A DNA stretch of 64,000 bases, taken from contig PCDI01000013.1 in assembly GCA_002778195.1 (NCBI GenBank), positions 809,534 through 873,533 of the forward strand. The letters are read 5' to 3'. The translations under genes and the position numbers were made by a program. A model generated the notes under the pieces. The model had not been told where the DNA came from and searched no databases. It worked only from the letters and a program-made list of their open reading frames with translations. Of this stretch, positions 44,501 through 55,882 are shown piece after piece; within the stretch, counting starts at the first letter, position 1; the number at the start of each line of letters is the position of its first letter. This DNA is from Raffaelea ambrosiae. Lineage: Eukaryota; Ascomycota; Sordariomycetes; Ophiostomatales; Ophiostomataceae.

Positions 44501-45562
44501 ATGAGCTCGCTTTTCGTCCTTGTGCCCTTTTTCTCCTTGTCGAGGCCGTCTACCTGCGGCTTTGTGTTCTCCTCTTACTGGCACCTTGGAGGGATGAGAC
44601 ATTGACGCCCATATCTCCTTGTTTATTTACCCCAGATTGCGGTGCAACAAAAGGATTTTGTTTTGTGGTTACTAGTAAAAGCCAACTCATTCTACTGGAT
44701 TCCGAACCTGGTGAAGCCACGGTCCGGTTGTTGCTTAAAGAGACCAGTTTTCCTCATTCTGTCTATTCAGTTGCAACAAAGTCATTCCTCCCCCCCCCCA
44801 GCTGGAATCCATAATCGGAGAACCCTAAACAAGAGAGTCAAGGAAGGGTTAATCAAACTGCCAAACAGAGAGCGAAGAAATCGCTGCACAAATACCCCTT
44901 TGTCGTCTGCTTTGCTTGTCCTCATTGCCCTCAACTGAAGCTGCGTTACGACTCAAAAGCCTGACATATTTTTCGCCCTCCCGGTCTGAACCCAATTTCG
45001 CACTTTCATTTTGTTTTGCGCCCCCACGGATCCCTGTTGCAATTGCCTGGTAAACAGCCGCAGTGGTCACAAACCGTGCATCACGAGCAAACACTTGTCA
45101 TAACTGAAGTGCTGTTGGACTGCCATCTTCAATCCCACTTTGGATCTGGTTATCTTCTCTGCGTCTGCCCATGCCCGGTATTACCCTACAGAATTTGGTG
45201 AAGCGGTACAATATACTTTGGATATCCTTCTGGAAGCATCTGTAGGGGTTCGTGCAAAGAAATCAGCTCTTCGGAAGTTGGATAGTTGCATCTTCTACAG
45301 GCCCATCTATTCTTGGATCCCGAATTCCTCCTCAGATTGGGTGCTTTGGGAATATCTCCTGTTTCGGCATGGACACCGGCAGAAATGCAATTGCCGATGC
45401 AGACGCTGGCTACAGAATTCAAAGCCCTAATAGCAAACAATGGAACACAAACCGAAGGTGCGGAGCTGATGTCTCGTAGTCACCACGGCATGCCGATCAC
45501 ACGATAGGCTGCGTATCTTATGAGGGCATAGTGCTAACATACCACAAGCACATACATTGGGT
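38532..45562. other. 7-kb gene-poor region between two regulator genes
   Basis: I found no convincing intact gene. It lies upstream of both neighbours (C2H2 factor on minus, putative regulator on plus). Minus-strand stretches at 39305-39690 have protein-like composition but change frame and carry stops. A CT-rich tract with start-site character at 43235-43345 on the plus strand is followed by 2.2 kb before the next start codon. The base composition is intermediate, without the strong TpA bias expected of RIP-mutated repeats. Confidence 0.4.
39305..39693 (-). pseudogene. Possible decayed coding segment
   Basis: Two overlapping minus-strand frames read like protein in succession: GFRDYLDVTELPLLEFPEDAIW from about 39580, then, in another frame, DFDYAEVLYWILKKARAVLDD from about 39500 to a stop at 39305. 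The switch needs a frameshift or an unseen intron. No family was recognised, and chance open frames are a real alternative. Confidence 0.2.
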
Positions 45563-46886
45563 ATGACGAAGGATGCCAGAACGCTTATGGTGACCGAGGA
45601 TTTCAGTACTTCCCAACGAGGTAAGAGTTTCACTTTAAACTATCTCTCTTGTGATCTCTTGGACAGATCTTCTCCTATTTCTAAAAATATCCCCCCCCCC
45701 CCGAAACGCCGCATTGAATAACACCAGTGGAAGCTCCAGCGACCAGCCAACATTCAGCTTATCACCTGTAGGCAACGAAGTTCCAGGAGACGAACACTCC
45801 TTCTACCACACACCGAGATCCGGCCAGGCATACACTTACTCTCCTCCATCCAGCCACGAGTGGCCACCGACCTCATACCAACCCAATGAGTATGGGTCTG
45901 TTGGTGCTGCCTTTGGACCCTACAACAGTAGCAACCCTGTTGCTCGCAGCGGTCCCGGTCTAGAACCAGGGCCAATTGCCCGCCAGCAAAGGCTGGGCAA
46001 GACCTCTGCTGCCGCCCAAGTGCCAGGTGCAGACGCGGTAGCCAATTACGTTCATCGCATGTACAGCTTCTCGCCCGCGGATCAGGTAGACGACATCACG
46101 AATGTGTCGCCGAGCCTGTCCGACCTGTCCATGGAAAGCCATTACGGGATGTCGCCACCAGCCCCAGCACCGCACAGTGCATCGTTACGGAGCAAGACCA
46201 TAAACTCCTCCACCTCGACATCGACCAGCAGCTCATCGGGGGGGTCTGGAGCCACGTCTGGGGCTGGGTCTGGACGACACGACGCAGCCGGCGCCCGGGG
46301 ACGTGGCCAGAGTCGGCGCGGTGGCAACCGCGACGAGTTTGACGGGCCACACCAATTTCTGCCCAAGCCTGCGCCACAGGTGATGTCCATGATGCAGGAG
46401 AGGGAGCTGCCGCATTTGCCCACGAACCTGCTGGTGTGGGAGCAGGACAGTGTGCTGTCACAGGTCAACGACAGGCTGTCCCAATGTGCCTTTGACTTTG
46501 TGGCGCGATACCAGTTCCCTATTCCACTGACGCAGGACATGCGGCCTGTGGCACGCGCCCAAGACCGCGAATGGACCGAGTGGGTGCAGCTACTCAAGCG
46601 ACTGGCAACCAAGCGCCGCATTCCCGCGCGGGTGCTTTACAACGGGCAGATCAAACAGTTTGTTACCATTTTGGAGAACTCTCTGGAAATGCGACATGCG
46701 GCTCGACATCAGTCGCGGCCGCTCAAGGACGACCGCAACATCCTGCAGCTCATCTCGGCGGGCATCCAGGTGGCCAAGATCCTCAAGGATGCGCCGGCTA
46801 TGGACTTCCTGGACCGCCTCTACGTGGCCACGGACAAGCAGATTCAGGAGCGGACTGCGGCCGGCGCGGCTCGGTTCCGAAGCTGA
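45563..46886 (+). CDS. Unrecognised fungal protein, putative regulator
   Basis: A 425-residue protein of unknown function. Proposed exons are 45563-45620 and 45667-46886; the intron (GTAAGA donor, CAG acceptor, phase 1) is only 46 nt, near the lower limit, so the 5' end is uncertain. The N-terminal ~265 residues are disordered: Ser/Pro/Gly/Gln-rich, with a short Pro run over a poly-C tract (45690-45702) and an Arg/Gly patch (GARGRGQSRRGG). The C-terminal ~150 residues (from LPTNLLVWEQDSVLSQ, ~residue 269, to about 415) are compact, helical and free of low complexity, with codon use typical of real genes, so this is the functional domain. Such a layout is common in fungal developmental regulators, but I recognise no DNA-binding motif. 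It converges on the Zn2Cys6 gene 1 kb downstream. Confidence 0.6.
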
Positions 46887-47924
46887 AAAGAAGTGAGAAG
46901 GAGAGATCGACCCTTGAAAAGCCATTGCGGCCAACTTTCTATTTGTCTGAGCTTTTATTTTACCATGAAAAGGAAAACCCCTATTTCGGTACATCCTGGA
47001 ATCAGATACGATGTCCGCTTTATTCTCTACAGCTACCCAACATACGGGATCCCGGGGAAAAGATCTGCCCGGGTTTTATGGCCTCTTTTTTTTCTTTTGG
47101 TTTTTTCTCATCACTCTTTTTACGTTGGGCCACTTGGCCACATTATCCCCCCTTCCCCCTCCCCCAAGACTGTGACACCATGTCTCCATAAGCAGGGATG
47201 AGCAATAGGGTTCTACTGTGTGAGGTGTTTTTGGGCCCTTCTTTTTTTTCTTTTTTTCCACTCCACGTTTCTCATTGTTTACCTTGACCACCAGCAACAG
47301 AACTTTTTTGTTCGATTTTCACCTTTGTTTTCTATTTGAAACGAAATTCATGAATTATAGACGCAGGTTATACTAGGACGGCTGAAGGAGGTACCCGAAA
47401 GAATGCACCGACTTTGGCATTGCTCATCCCTTTTTTTTTGTCTTCGGTTCGGTTGGCCTTTACAACTCATACATATATATATACACGACAGCGTGATTCC
47501 TGCATATTTCATTTATTTTGTTGTGGTTATTCACGTCTTCACAGATGTTGCACACTATCACAAGGGGCAGTGCTTCTAGGTATTCTAGCCTTTCTTTCTG
47601 GCCAATATCCTGGCAATGAAAATGCATTTTGTCATGGGGTTTTGATAATTCGTGCTTTTTTTGTGAATGCCTCTTCTCGTTGGTGAACGAGTCCAAACCC
47701 CCAAAAGATCTCTTTCCTACATGTTTATTGTCCATATTCAAAATGCCGTACAGTCATAATACAAGGCCATACATATCCTTCGGAGGGAAAGTGACCCCTC
47801 CCAGACATTTCAACCCTCTTTCCATAAACCAAAATTTAACAAGTCTCCAAAAATGCATCGGTACAACGTAAAAGACATGCAACAAACATAAGAATGAGAA
47901 AGAAAAAAAAGCTGTAAAAAACCC
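46887..47924. other. Convergent intergenic region
   Basis: The 3' flanks of the putative regulator (plus) and the Zn2Cys6 gene (minus). T-rich stretches (47080-47110 and 47240-47340) could form 3' ends. No gene was seen. Confidence 0.45.
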
Positions 47925-50900
47925 TTAAGCTGGAGTGAAAATGCGGCCCTCATTCTGGAAGGACAGCAAAAACTTGGAAATCAGGCGCCCCTCATAGTCA
48001 AATGCAATATCCCGGATTGGGTAGTCCTCGATAGCATCGAGAGCTGAGTTGAAGCTGAGAAAATCCATTTCACACCCTATCGCCAGTGGAGTTAGTTACT
48101 GGTCTGTACGCCAAGTGGATTTGGAAAGGGCACGGAATCACAAAGCCGGAAAGCAACTTACAGCCATCGCCCTCGAGGAGATCGCGAAGAGAAGTGACAA
48201 GTTCTCTGGCCGGAGTATCGAGCTCGCCAGACTGTAGGAGGCCGTCGTCCACCAGGGGGTTAAAGGCGGTCTTGAGGTTGGATGAAGCAGGAAGGGATGT
48301 GGAAGACGAGGAGGAGGAAGACGAAGCACTGTTGGACGCAGTTGGCGAAGATTCGGACGATGAAGACGGAACGGATCCAGTCGGGGCCAGCTGGTGCGTC
48401 TGGTAGATGTTATGGAACTGGTAGGCAAATTGGCGGAAGGGCATATTTTCCACCTCGCGGCATCTGTCAATGGCCTCTTTCCGTTTAAATTCCGCCGGGA
48501 CGCCTTGCTGCATGTTGAGATTGTTGGTTTGAACGACAAAGCTGTCCAGGGCCAGGCCGATGGCTTCCATGGTCAGACAGAAGACAAGGAAAGCGGCTAG
48601 ACAAGGCGCCCATGAGCTTTTAGCCTTCGGCTTGAGCTCGCGCCCAAACATCTTGAACAGCTTGTCAACGTCTTCCTGCAGAAGCTCGTCCACCACAGCT
48701 TTAATCTGACGATTCAGAACGCGCGCTGTCATAAACCGTTCATTCTGTGGAACCAGGCCAGTAGATGCCAGATCGCGCAGAGTCTCTGGCGTGAAGGTAA
48801 TGTGGCTCGTCATGACATAGTGCATCGTGAAAACGGTGAGTGCTTGCTTGACAATCGGGGACTGCAGTGCCGGATGTGGGTCAGAGAAAGCGAAATACAA
48901 AAAGAAATTCATATAATAGATGAGGAAAAGAAAAAAAACATACTTCAGTCTGGAGGTAGAACCGCCGTACAATGTTCATGACTTTCGCTGGCAGCGCAGT
49001 GTGCCGAGTGTTAGCCATGACCTGGGCCACGAAATTCTTCTCATTGACGATGTTATCAATGTAGTTGCGGCAGGTCTTCTTTAGCCTCTCATGATGCTGC
49101 GCAGCAGTGGTTCCAGAGCCCTCGGTCACATCCAGGCCAATGGGCGCACTCATATTCATGGTTAGATGCATCTGATTATCACTCGTGGACAACCGTCCGT
49201 GGTGCAGCACGTCTGTCGTCTTGGCTGTGAAGAACTTTGCGCCCCGAATTTCCAAGGTGCTCTTGAAAGCTGCGCCGGACGACAGGCGCACGGTGCACGG
49301 AAGCTCGGCACCACCAACCGTGAAAGACTCAACATTTTCCGATATGAGAATGGAAACCGCTTCCTTACGGAGGTGAGCGCGGATAAATGGAGGGAACAGG
49401 TGTACAAGGAAGTCGTCGAATCGCCAGCATACCACCTGTGGCACAGCAGTAGCCAACTTTGTGCAATTCTTGCAAGGGCGCTGTGCGTCACACCGAACCT
49501 TGCGAGCGTGGCAGCAGAAGCAAGCACCCACACGCCGCACCTGCAGGGCGCTCTCCTTGATCTCATCGGCCAGAGGGCCCTTGCGGCCCTTCTTGTTATC
49601 ATTCATGGCCTCGAAGCACTCGAAGGGATTGTGTCGGCTACCGCTGCCCGCGTGGGCATTGATAGAGGTGGGTGTGACGATGACAAACTTGTCATCGCTG
49701 TTGCTACTGAGACTGCTGCTGCCGAGACTGGAGTTGCTCGAGTTGTAGTTGGCATTGAGCAGAATCTTGTCGGCAACATTCGAACTGGTAGACTTCCGCT
49801 TTGAGACTCTCGTGCCTGCACCTCTCACTTTATTGATGTTGATCGGGATGGGCCTGGTGGGAACCGACTTGGACGCCGTCTTGGTCGTGCTGGTAATAGA
49901 GGGTGCGGCTGTGACTGAGCGAGACTGCACGTGCTGCTGGAACTGCGCTTGATTCTGCACTTGGAATTGCAGCTGGATCGGCTGCTGCTGGGGGGCTGCG
50001 GGTGCTGCGGACTGCTGCCGCTGTTGCTGCTGAAGCAGTTGGAGCTGCTGAAGTTGTTGTTGCTGGATCTGCTGCTGCTGGAACTGTTGCTGAAGCTGTT
50101 GATCTTGCTGAATAAACTGCTGCAACTGCTGGACGCTGAACTGCCCAAGAACTGACAGTGACGGTTGCTGCTGATTCTCGTGGCCAGTCTGCTCGAGCCT
50201 AGTATTGGTAGTAGATCTCGGGCTGGCTGAAAGAGATGGGCTGACGGCTGCAGACACAAATGAAGTTGGCGGTGATGGCGATCCTATGCCGTATTCGTCC
50301 ATCGCAAATAGCTGTGTTCCACGCTGCCCAGGCACATTCGTTGGGTCCCATGGCGGCACATCGGCAGCGGACTGAAGCTGTGTGGGTATGTCAAGTACGA
50401 TCGATTGCTGGCTCTGTCGCTGTTGCTGTTGGGCCTGCTGGGCCTGCTGGTGCTGTTGCTGTTGCTCCTCGAGGGTGGCATAAAGTGTTTGCAGTGCCGG
50501 CGCCTCACTTTGGGCGACCGGCGTGAAAAAGGGCACAAGATCTGTAAGATGCACAAATCAACGGTTAAGGTCTGTCTTTAAGTGAGTGCCGACAGTCCAC
50601 ACAACCCAAATAGAGAAGACCTACCTCGAATCTGTTGGTCGCTCAGGAGCAGCTCGGGAGATTGCAAGAGTTGGCTGGACAGCTCAGTTGACATATCAGT
50701 GAGCAGCTGGCTCTCAGCAATACTCGTCGTCCCTAGGGTAGTCGGCAGCCCCAATGTAGTGAGCAATGGGTTGGAAAACTGCATGGGATAAGATGTTGGC
50801 TGATCAGAGGTTGAGAACAACGACGGTGACGGCGCAGACGTTGGCTGGGCCGGAGACGATATTGGCGGCATCTGCAGCGGCATCTGGCCGGGGCTGTGCA

Positions 50901-51141
50901 GCTGACTCGGGCTCATGCTGAAGCTGCTCAGACTCGGACTCGGGCCACGATGACCATGAACTTGGTGAGTGACAACACCATAGGAGGCAAGACTGCGGCT
51001 GGCCGGACTGGGCATGAAGGCAATAGACGACCCAGCATTTGAGCTGCCGGGAGGGACTTCGACAAACCCCCAGGACTCGTCATCGGACTGGAGGCCATCA
51101 AAGGCCAAGGGAGAGTTGGCAGGCGACACGTTGGACGCCAT
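47925..51141 (-). CDS. Zn2Cys6 zinc-cluster protein with poly-Gln region
   Basis: Predicted 988-residue nuclear regulator. Exons are 51141-50625, 50541-48944, 48861-48162 and 48076-47925; all introns are 82-85 nt with phases that close. The first ~170 residues are Ser/Pro-rich. Residues ~180-400 are dominated by Gln (several runs, CAG/CTG repeats at 49925-50120 and 50415-50470). A fungal zinc cluster lies at about residues 511-545: C-x2-C-x6-C-x5-C-x2-C-x12-C (CFCCHARKVRC...CKNC...C). It is mid-protein rather than near the N-terminus as in most Gal4-type factors. The part after it (about 560-840) looks structured; a Ser run (~900) precedes the conserved C-terminus. I see no obvious Fungal_trans domain. 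The start at 51141 has an ACCATGG context; an in-frame ATG at 51156 would add five residues. Confidence 0.85.
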
Positions 51142-54100
51142 GGTTGAAGATGACATGCTGGACAAAGAAGGGAAATGCAGAAAATGCTGGGGAGCTGTCG
51201 CGGACGACGAAACTAGTTCTCGGGAAAGCGCTTCGGGCGAGCAATAAAGCAAGAAATGCAGAAGGCCGACGTGTAAGTCGAGGGAGGGTCCTGGAATATT
51301 TATTCACGGTCGGCCAACAGCTCGCAAGTGACGGGGAGCAGCTGGGTCGCAAAGAAAACCCGGGGCGTCTGTCTTCCCTTGTTCACTGAAGCTCGTTGTG
51401 AACCCGGCGAGGAAAGCTGTCAAAGTACTTCAAGTGCTTCAAAGTGTTCTTGTCGGCCCTGCGAGCAGGTTGCAGAAAGCGGCTCTGCTGGTGACTCTTC
51501 TTGCCCAGGTCAGTTGTCTTTTGACGTTTTGAGTTTGGGGGACGTTGAACAGACGCCCGTTGCAGTTGGGGACCAGCGCTGGATTCGCTTGTCAGACGGG
51601 TTGCTGCAGTGGAACCGCGACTTTTTTCAAAGAGACAACAGGGCAGCAGGAACGGGTGCGGCATCCGGCAAGTGTGTGAAGTTACAGAGACGTGGTGTGG
51701 CCATCCCGAACGAGAAGGGTCATGGGAGAAGAGAAGAAAAAAAGAAACCGGAAAGCAGATGTTTTGCTTGGGATTATAAAACAGGAAGTCGCGAGAGAGA
51801 GAGAGAAGGGCAGGAAGGAACTCAGCCTACGCCACCGAACGCAGGGCCGACCTAAGCTGGAAAGAGGCACCGACCACAACGGCAAAGCCACCCAAAGCCT
51901 TTCGGTCAGCCGAAACAGGAAAGAGGGGTGGGATTAATTATGCCCGGGGTTTTGGGAGGCGTGGGTCTATGAGGACAAGCAGCCAATTGCAGGCCAGTGG
52001 GGGATGCTCCTCAGCAACACGTGCCCGGCGGCTTTTCTCAACGGCTCAGCATCCTGGTTCTGCCAGTATGGGCCCATCATCCCTTTGCCCAAGGAGCAAT
52101 GGCAAGGCTGTGGAAATTCCAACCAACAACTATCGCGTGGGAAGGACGAGCGTCTGACGAATAAGGAATCTACGGCATGCTTGGTGGCAAGCTCGCTCTG
52201 TTGAGCAGAGCAAAGGAAAATCAGGTTGTACCATACATGAGACAAGAGAGACAGCGTTTACAATATTGTTGTCTGGAAAGGCAGTTGCCAGTCCGTTGGC
52301 GTTGGCAGGCCGCATCGACATCGGCCGTTGTGGCTATTCTTTGGTGGCATATCAGCCTCGACCATGGAGCTGCGTAGTGTTTGTCGCGCACAGTGCCCGC
52401 CCCGTCCTGTTCACCTCTCTAGCGTGCCGCGCCATAGCACTCCTTCACCTTACGCCACTGGTCAAGGCCCTTTCTCACCAGCACGGTGGCTTCAAAGACT
52501 TCACTTGCTTCTAAAGATTGATAGATGTTCATACATGTTCATAAAAATGTTCTTAAATGTTTGTCCGTATTAGTCCCGTTGACGCACTTGGATCTACGCC
52601 AGCAGGGTGGACGGGACGGGTTGTCTAGACCCTTGTATTTTTCTTCCACACGAACGATAATAAAGAAGTTGACCATCTTGCGCACGGAACAGGCACAGAG
52701 GTAGGCAAATTTGTGGTTTCGTTGAGCCGACTGGACGAGCAGTTCAAAGTATTGAGGAGATGCATAAGAATAAGCATGGCCCAGCGTGAATGTACAAACA
52801 AAGGAGATATTTCAGAGCAGCTGGCAGTTCCAACAAATTGTGGCTTCACAATCGACCTTTTTGAGGTCTTGCTCTTTTCTTACCTTTGCAGCTGGGAAAG
52901 GGTGTCAAGCAGGTCCAAGCGAGAGCCAGGAAACATGCGCCTTTTCAACTGTAGTGAGACTTCTGAGTGTGTCCCATCGCCTCTATTGCTTCGTGTTTCT
53001 GCCTCGAGAAGTGAGGACAAGCAATTTTGCGTGCATGTTGTGGTTGAAAGAAGAGGAAGAAAATTTGTCGAAATTATTTTCGGTCCGTTGTTTTATCCAC
53101 CAGTGTGTGGTCACGTGCCCTTTCTGTCACATGACAGGGGCTCCATCTCGCCCATAAATATTCTATCCAGATTTTCGACGCGGTTTATCTTTTCTCTTTC
53201 TTCTTCACACTTTTTACCACGCACGATTAATCAACCGATTGTGAATCGCCCACTCATTGTCGGTCATATTTGCGTGCCAGACGAACTGGACTTGTATCCC
53301 CCACCTATGATTCGGGGTAGTGGCCGATGGGCTTTTGCCCAACCAAAATGTCGGCCTTCCACAGAATTTCCTTTCTTGTAAGGGCGTTTCAACCCGGGAG
53401 AGGCGAGGGGGGCTTTCCAACATTGCCTTATTTCATATGAGTTGTTGTCTTTTGTGTTAATGCTCGTTCATACTGGGCACTCTACCCAGAGCCGAAGCTC
53501 ATCTCTAGCCTCCGGACTGCCAAATAAGCCGTGCCTCGCCCCTGCCTATGGGGGTGTGAGGTTCTGCGTCTTCCCGTCTGGGTCGCCACGAAAGAAAGTG
53601 ACAGACATGGAATAGTCCATCGTACTCGCGACCGGTCAGTGAACATTGTTGTTACTGTTACAATTACACCGCCGCGTCAGAGGTGGGTGATTTTCTACGT
53701 AGCCAAGTGGCTTTGCACCTGGATGGATTGTTTGCGTGTACCAGCGTAATTTTTACCACCCGCTGTTTTTTTTTTGTTTTTGTTTTTCTCGTGTGTATTT
53801 TTTCTCGCCGTGCTTGTGACTGTTTCATGCCATATCACGGCCCAATGGTGGTCAGAGTTTCGGCTCTTTCTTCTCGATTTTCTCCTCGTCTGCTTCAACT
53901 CCGAATTGTCTCAAGTCTCGAGTCTTGGCTTGGCTCTCCAGCCCTTTTCCCGTGGTCTCTTGACCTGTCTTGTGCTGCCGACTCGCCGCTTCCACTTGCC
54001 TTAATTTCTATCATATTTTTTGCCCCGTGCTCTAGCCTCATGGCCGGGGACAGCCTCATGGCCTGGGACATAGGCTTCCCACAGACTGGTGAATTTGGAA

Positions 54101-55293
54101 GGCAAGGTGGGGGTCGAAGAAAAAGAAACAAAATAATGCGAAACAAGCGAGCGGCCGATTGCATATGTTCTGCCGCGATCAGACAATGCACGGATGCACT
54201 GGGGACGGCCCCAGGACTGTTGGGCTGGCCTGCGCTGCCCGGGACGCATCCCCCGGCTTCCGCGAAGGATGTCGTCGAACGGGCTGGCCTATCAGCTTGC
54301 GGCCGTGGTGCTGCAGCGTTCCCAAGCGGATGCCTTGCGAGCGACGTCGTGATGCTCGGGACGTGCGACTTCTAATTAGGAAACAAGGAAGAATGGTAAT
54401 TGCGAGGCGAGAAGGGCCGTTTCGGCCAAAACAGGGTTGGGCTGCTGTCCCAGGCCATCCTCCTGCAATCCTGGCAGGTGGCACACGTCTGCTTTGTCGG
54501 TTTCTTTTCTGTCTTGTCTCCGTTGTTGCACACGCAACTCGTCGAAGATGCCGCTTCTCTCCCATGTCCTTGCCACCCCACCCCTTCCCCAGTTTGTCTT
54601 GCTGTTTGTTCTGCTGCTGACAGATGCCCCCCCCGCTGACTCGACTCGAGCCGTCCCGCAGCGGATATTTTCTCTGGTGGCATCGAACTCCTGCATCAGA
54701 CCAGTGGTAGCCGAGCAGTGCTGTGCTCTTGCTGCTGTCATAAGTCGGCTGGGGGGAAACATACGATCCCACACGCCTGGGTGCAAGCGGCCCTGCATCG
54801 ATGGCCGGCTCTGGCTGATTATGGAGTGGGAAGCGACGCAGCGGGAAGGGACGAGAGTCCGAGAGTCTTGGACCTGTCCCATCCCTATGCCGGCAGTGCC
54901 GCCCTTTTCATTGGACGGACGGCTGCTCGCATTGTTGTTGTGTGGTCGTGTGTGGTTGATGGCCAGCACCATCGTCGTCGGCACACAGGCCAGCAAACTA
55001 GATCCTGACGTACCCTGGTCTGATCGTTTTGGCTCTGTGCATCATTGTTGTCACGACGCTGATCAGGGAGGCGGTCAGCACGCACTCTCAGCTGTCTCGG
55101 CCACAAGACTCCTACGCCGAACAAGGAAGTTGGCAGAGCCCCTACTCTGTAGGGGACAGACTGGCAAGGGAACACCGGTTATCTTCGCCCTCCGGTCTCG
55201 CCTACCCTACACATCAGGAGCTAAGAGACAGCGTCGTGCCATGGCAAAAGTGGGAAGGAGCGATGCTATCGCAGCCTCCCTCTGGGACGCACA

Positions 55294-55361
55294 TATAAAG
55301 CGCTTCCCTCTGCTCGTCTGTCCCTGTCCTCATTTTATTCTCGCTTATCTAGTGTGGTGAA
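55294..55361 (+). promoter_or_regulatory. TATA box and CT-rich start region
   Basis: A TATAAA (55294-55299) is followed by about 50 bases of CT-rich sequence and an ATG at 55362. The spacing fits a fungal core promoter on the plus strand. The frame from that ATG stays open for 314 codons but its composition is unlike the window's real genes, so the transcript, if any, may code for something shorter or nothing. Confidence 0.35.
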
Positions 55362-55776
55362 ATGAAACGACTCATGCCCTTCATGCCCAAGCACACACTT
55401 GCAGACAAACTATATATTGCATGCTTTCTTCAGACTCTTTCCTCTTTTTCTCTGCTCCGATATCTCTGCTGCTCTCCTTCTTCCAAGTTTTTCTACTCGT
55501 CAACTCATATTGGTCACGTCCAGCCCTTCTCGAAGCCTGTCTGCATTTTGTTTCCATCCTTGGGGTTGAGAAACAACCTCCCTGTGGGCTTTGTACCACG
55601 GTTTGCACGTTGTCTACCCGCTAGAGTCTCCCGTCGGCGACGGCCAGCGGCTGAAACGGGCCACGCGGGAGCTCGTCTTCGGCATTCGCCCAGCGCATCT
55701 GATAGCCAGAATCGCATTTGCATACGACGGCTCTGTTGCAAAAGTCAGAAAAGGACTGCTTCCAGAAACTACCGCC

Positions 55777-55882
55777 ATGTCGATCTCGACCTTCGATGGA
55801 GAGAATTTTCTGGTCCTAGAGGACAAAGGCAACAGTGGAGGATCCAAGGGTGGCAAGGCGACGCCACAGCCAGTCGACCCGT
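55777..55882 (+). other. Candidate short coding exon
   Basis: From an ATG in good context (CCGCCATGT) a frame reads MSISTFDGENFLVLEDKG and continues Gly/Lys/Pro-rich up to a GTATGA donor-like site at 55883. Codon choice (C/G-ending) resembles the window's genes, unlike the overlapping longer frame. No downstream exon could be fixed and no homologue is recognised. Confidence 0.2.

Noticed and set aside
52713..53381. 222-codon plus-strand frame
   Set aside because: It runs through a TATA-like and CT-rich promoter-type stretch near 53154-53220 and shows no family pattern, so coding is unlikely.
54437..55360. 308-codon plus-strand frame in the gene-poor region
   Set aside because: No start in good context, no domain, Cys/Arg/Ser-rich random-looking composition, and no codon bias like the neighbouring genes.
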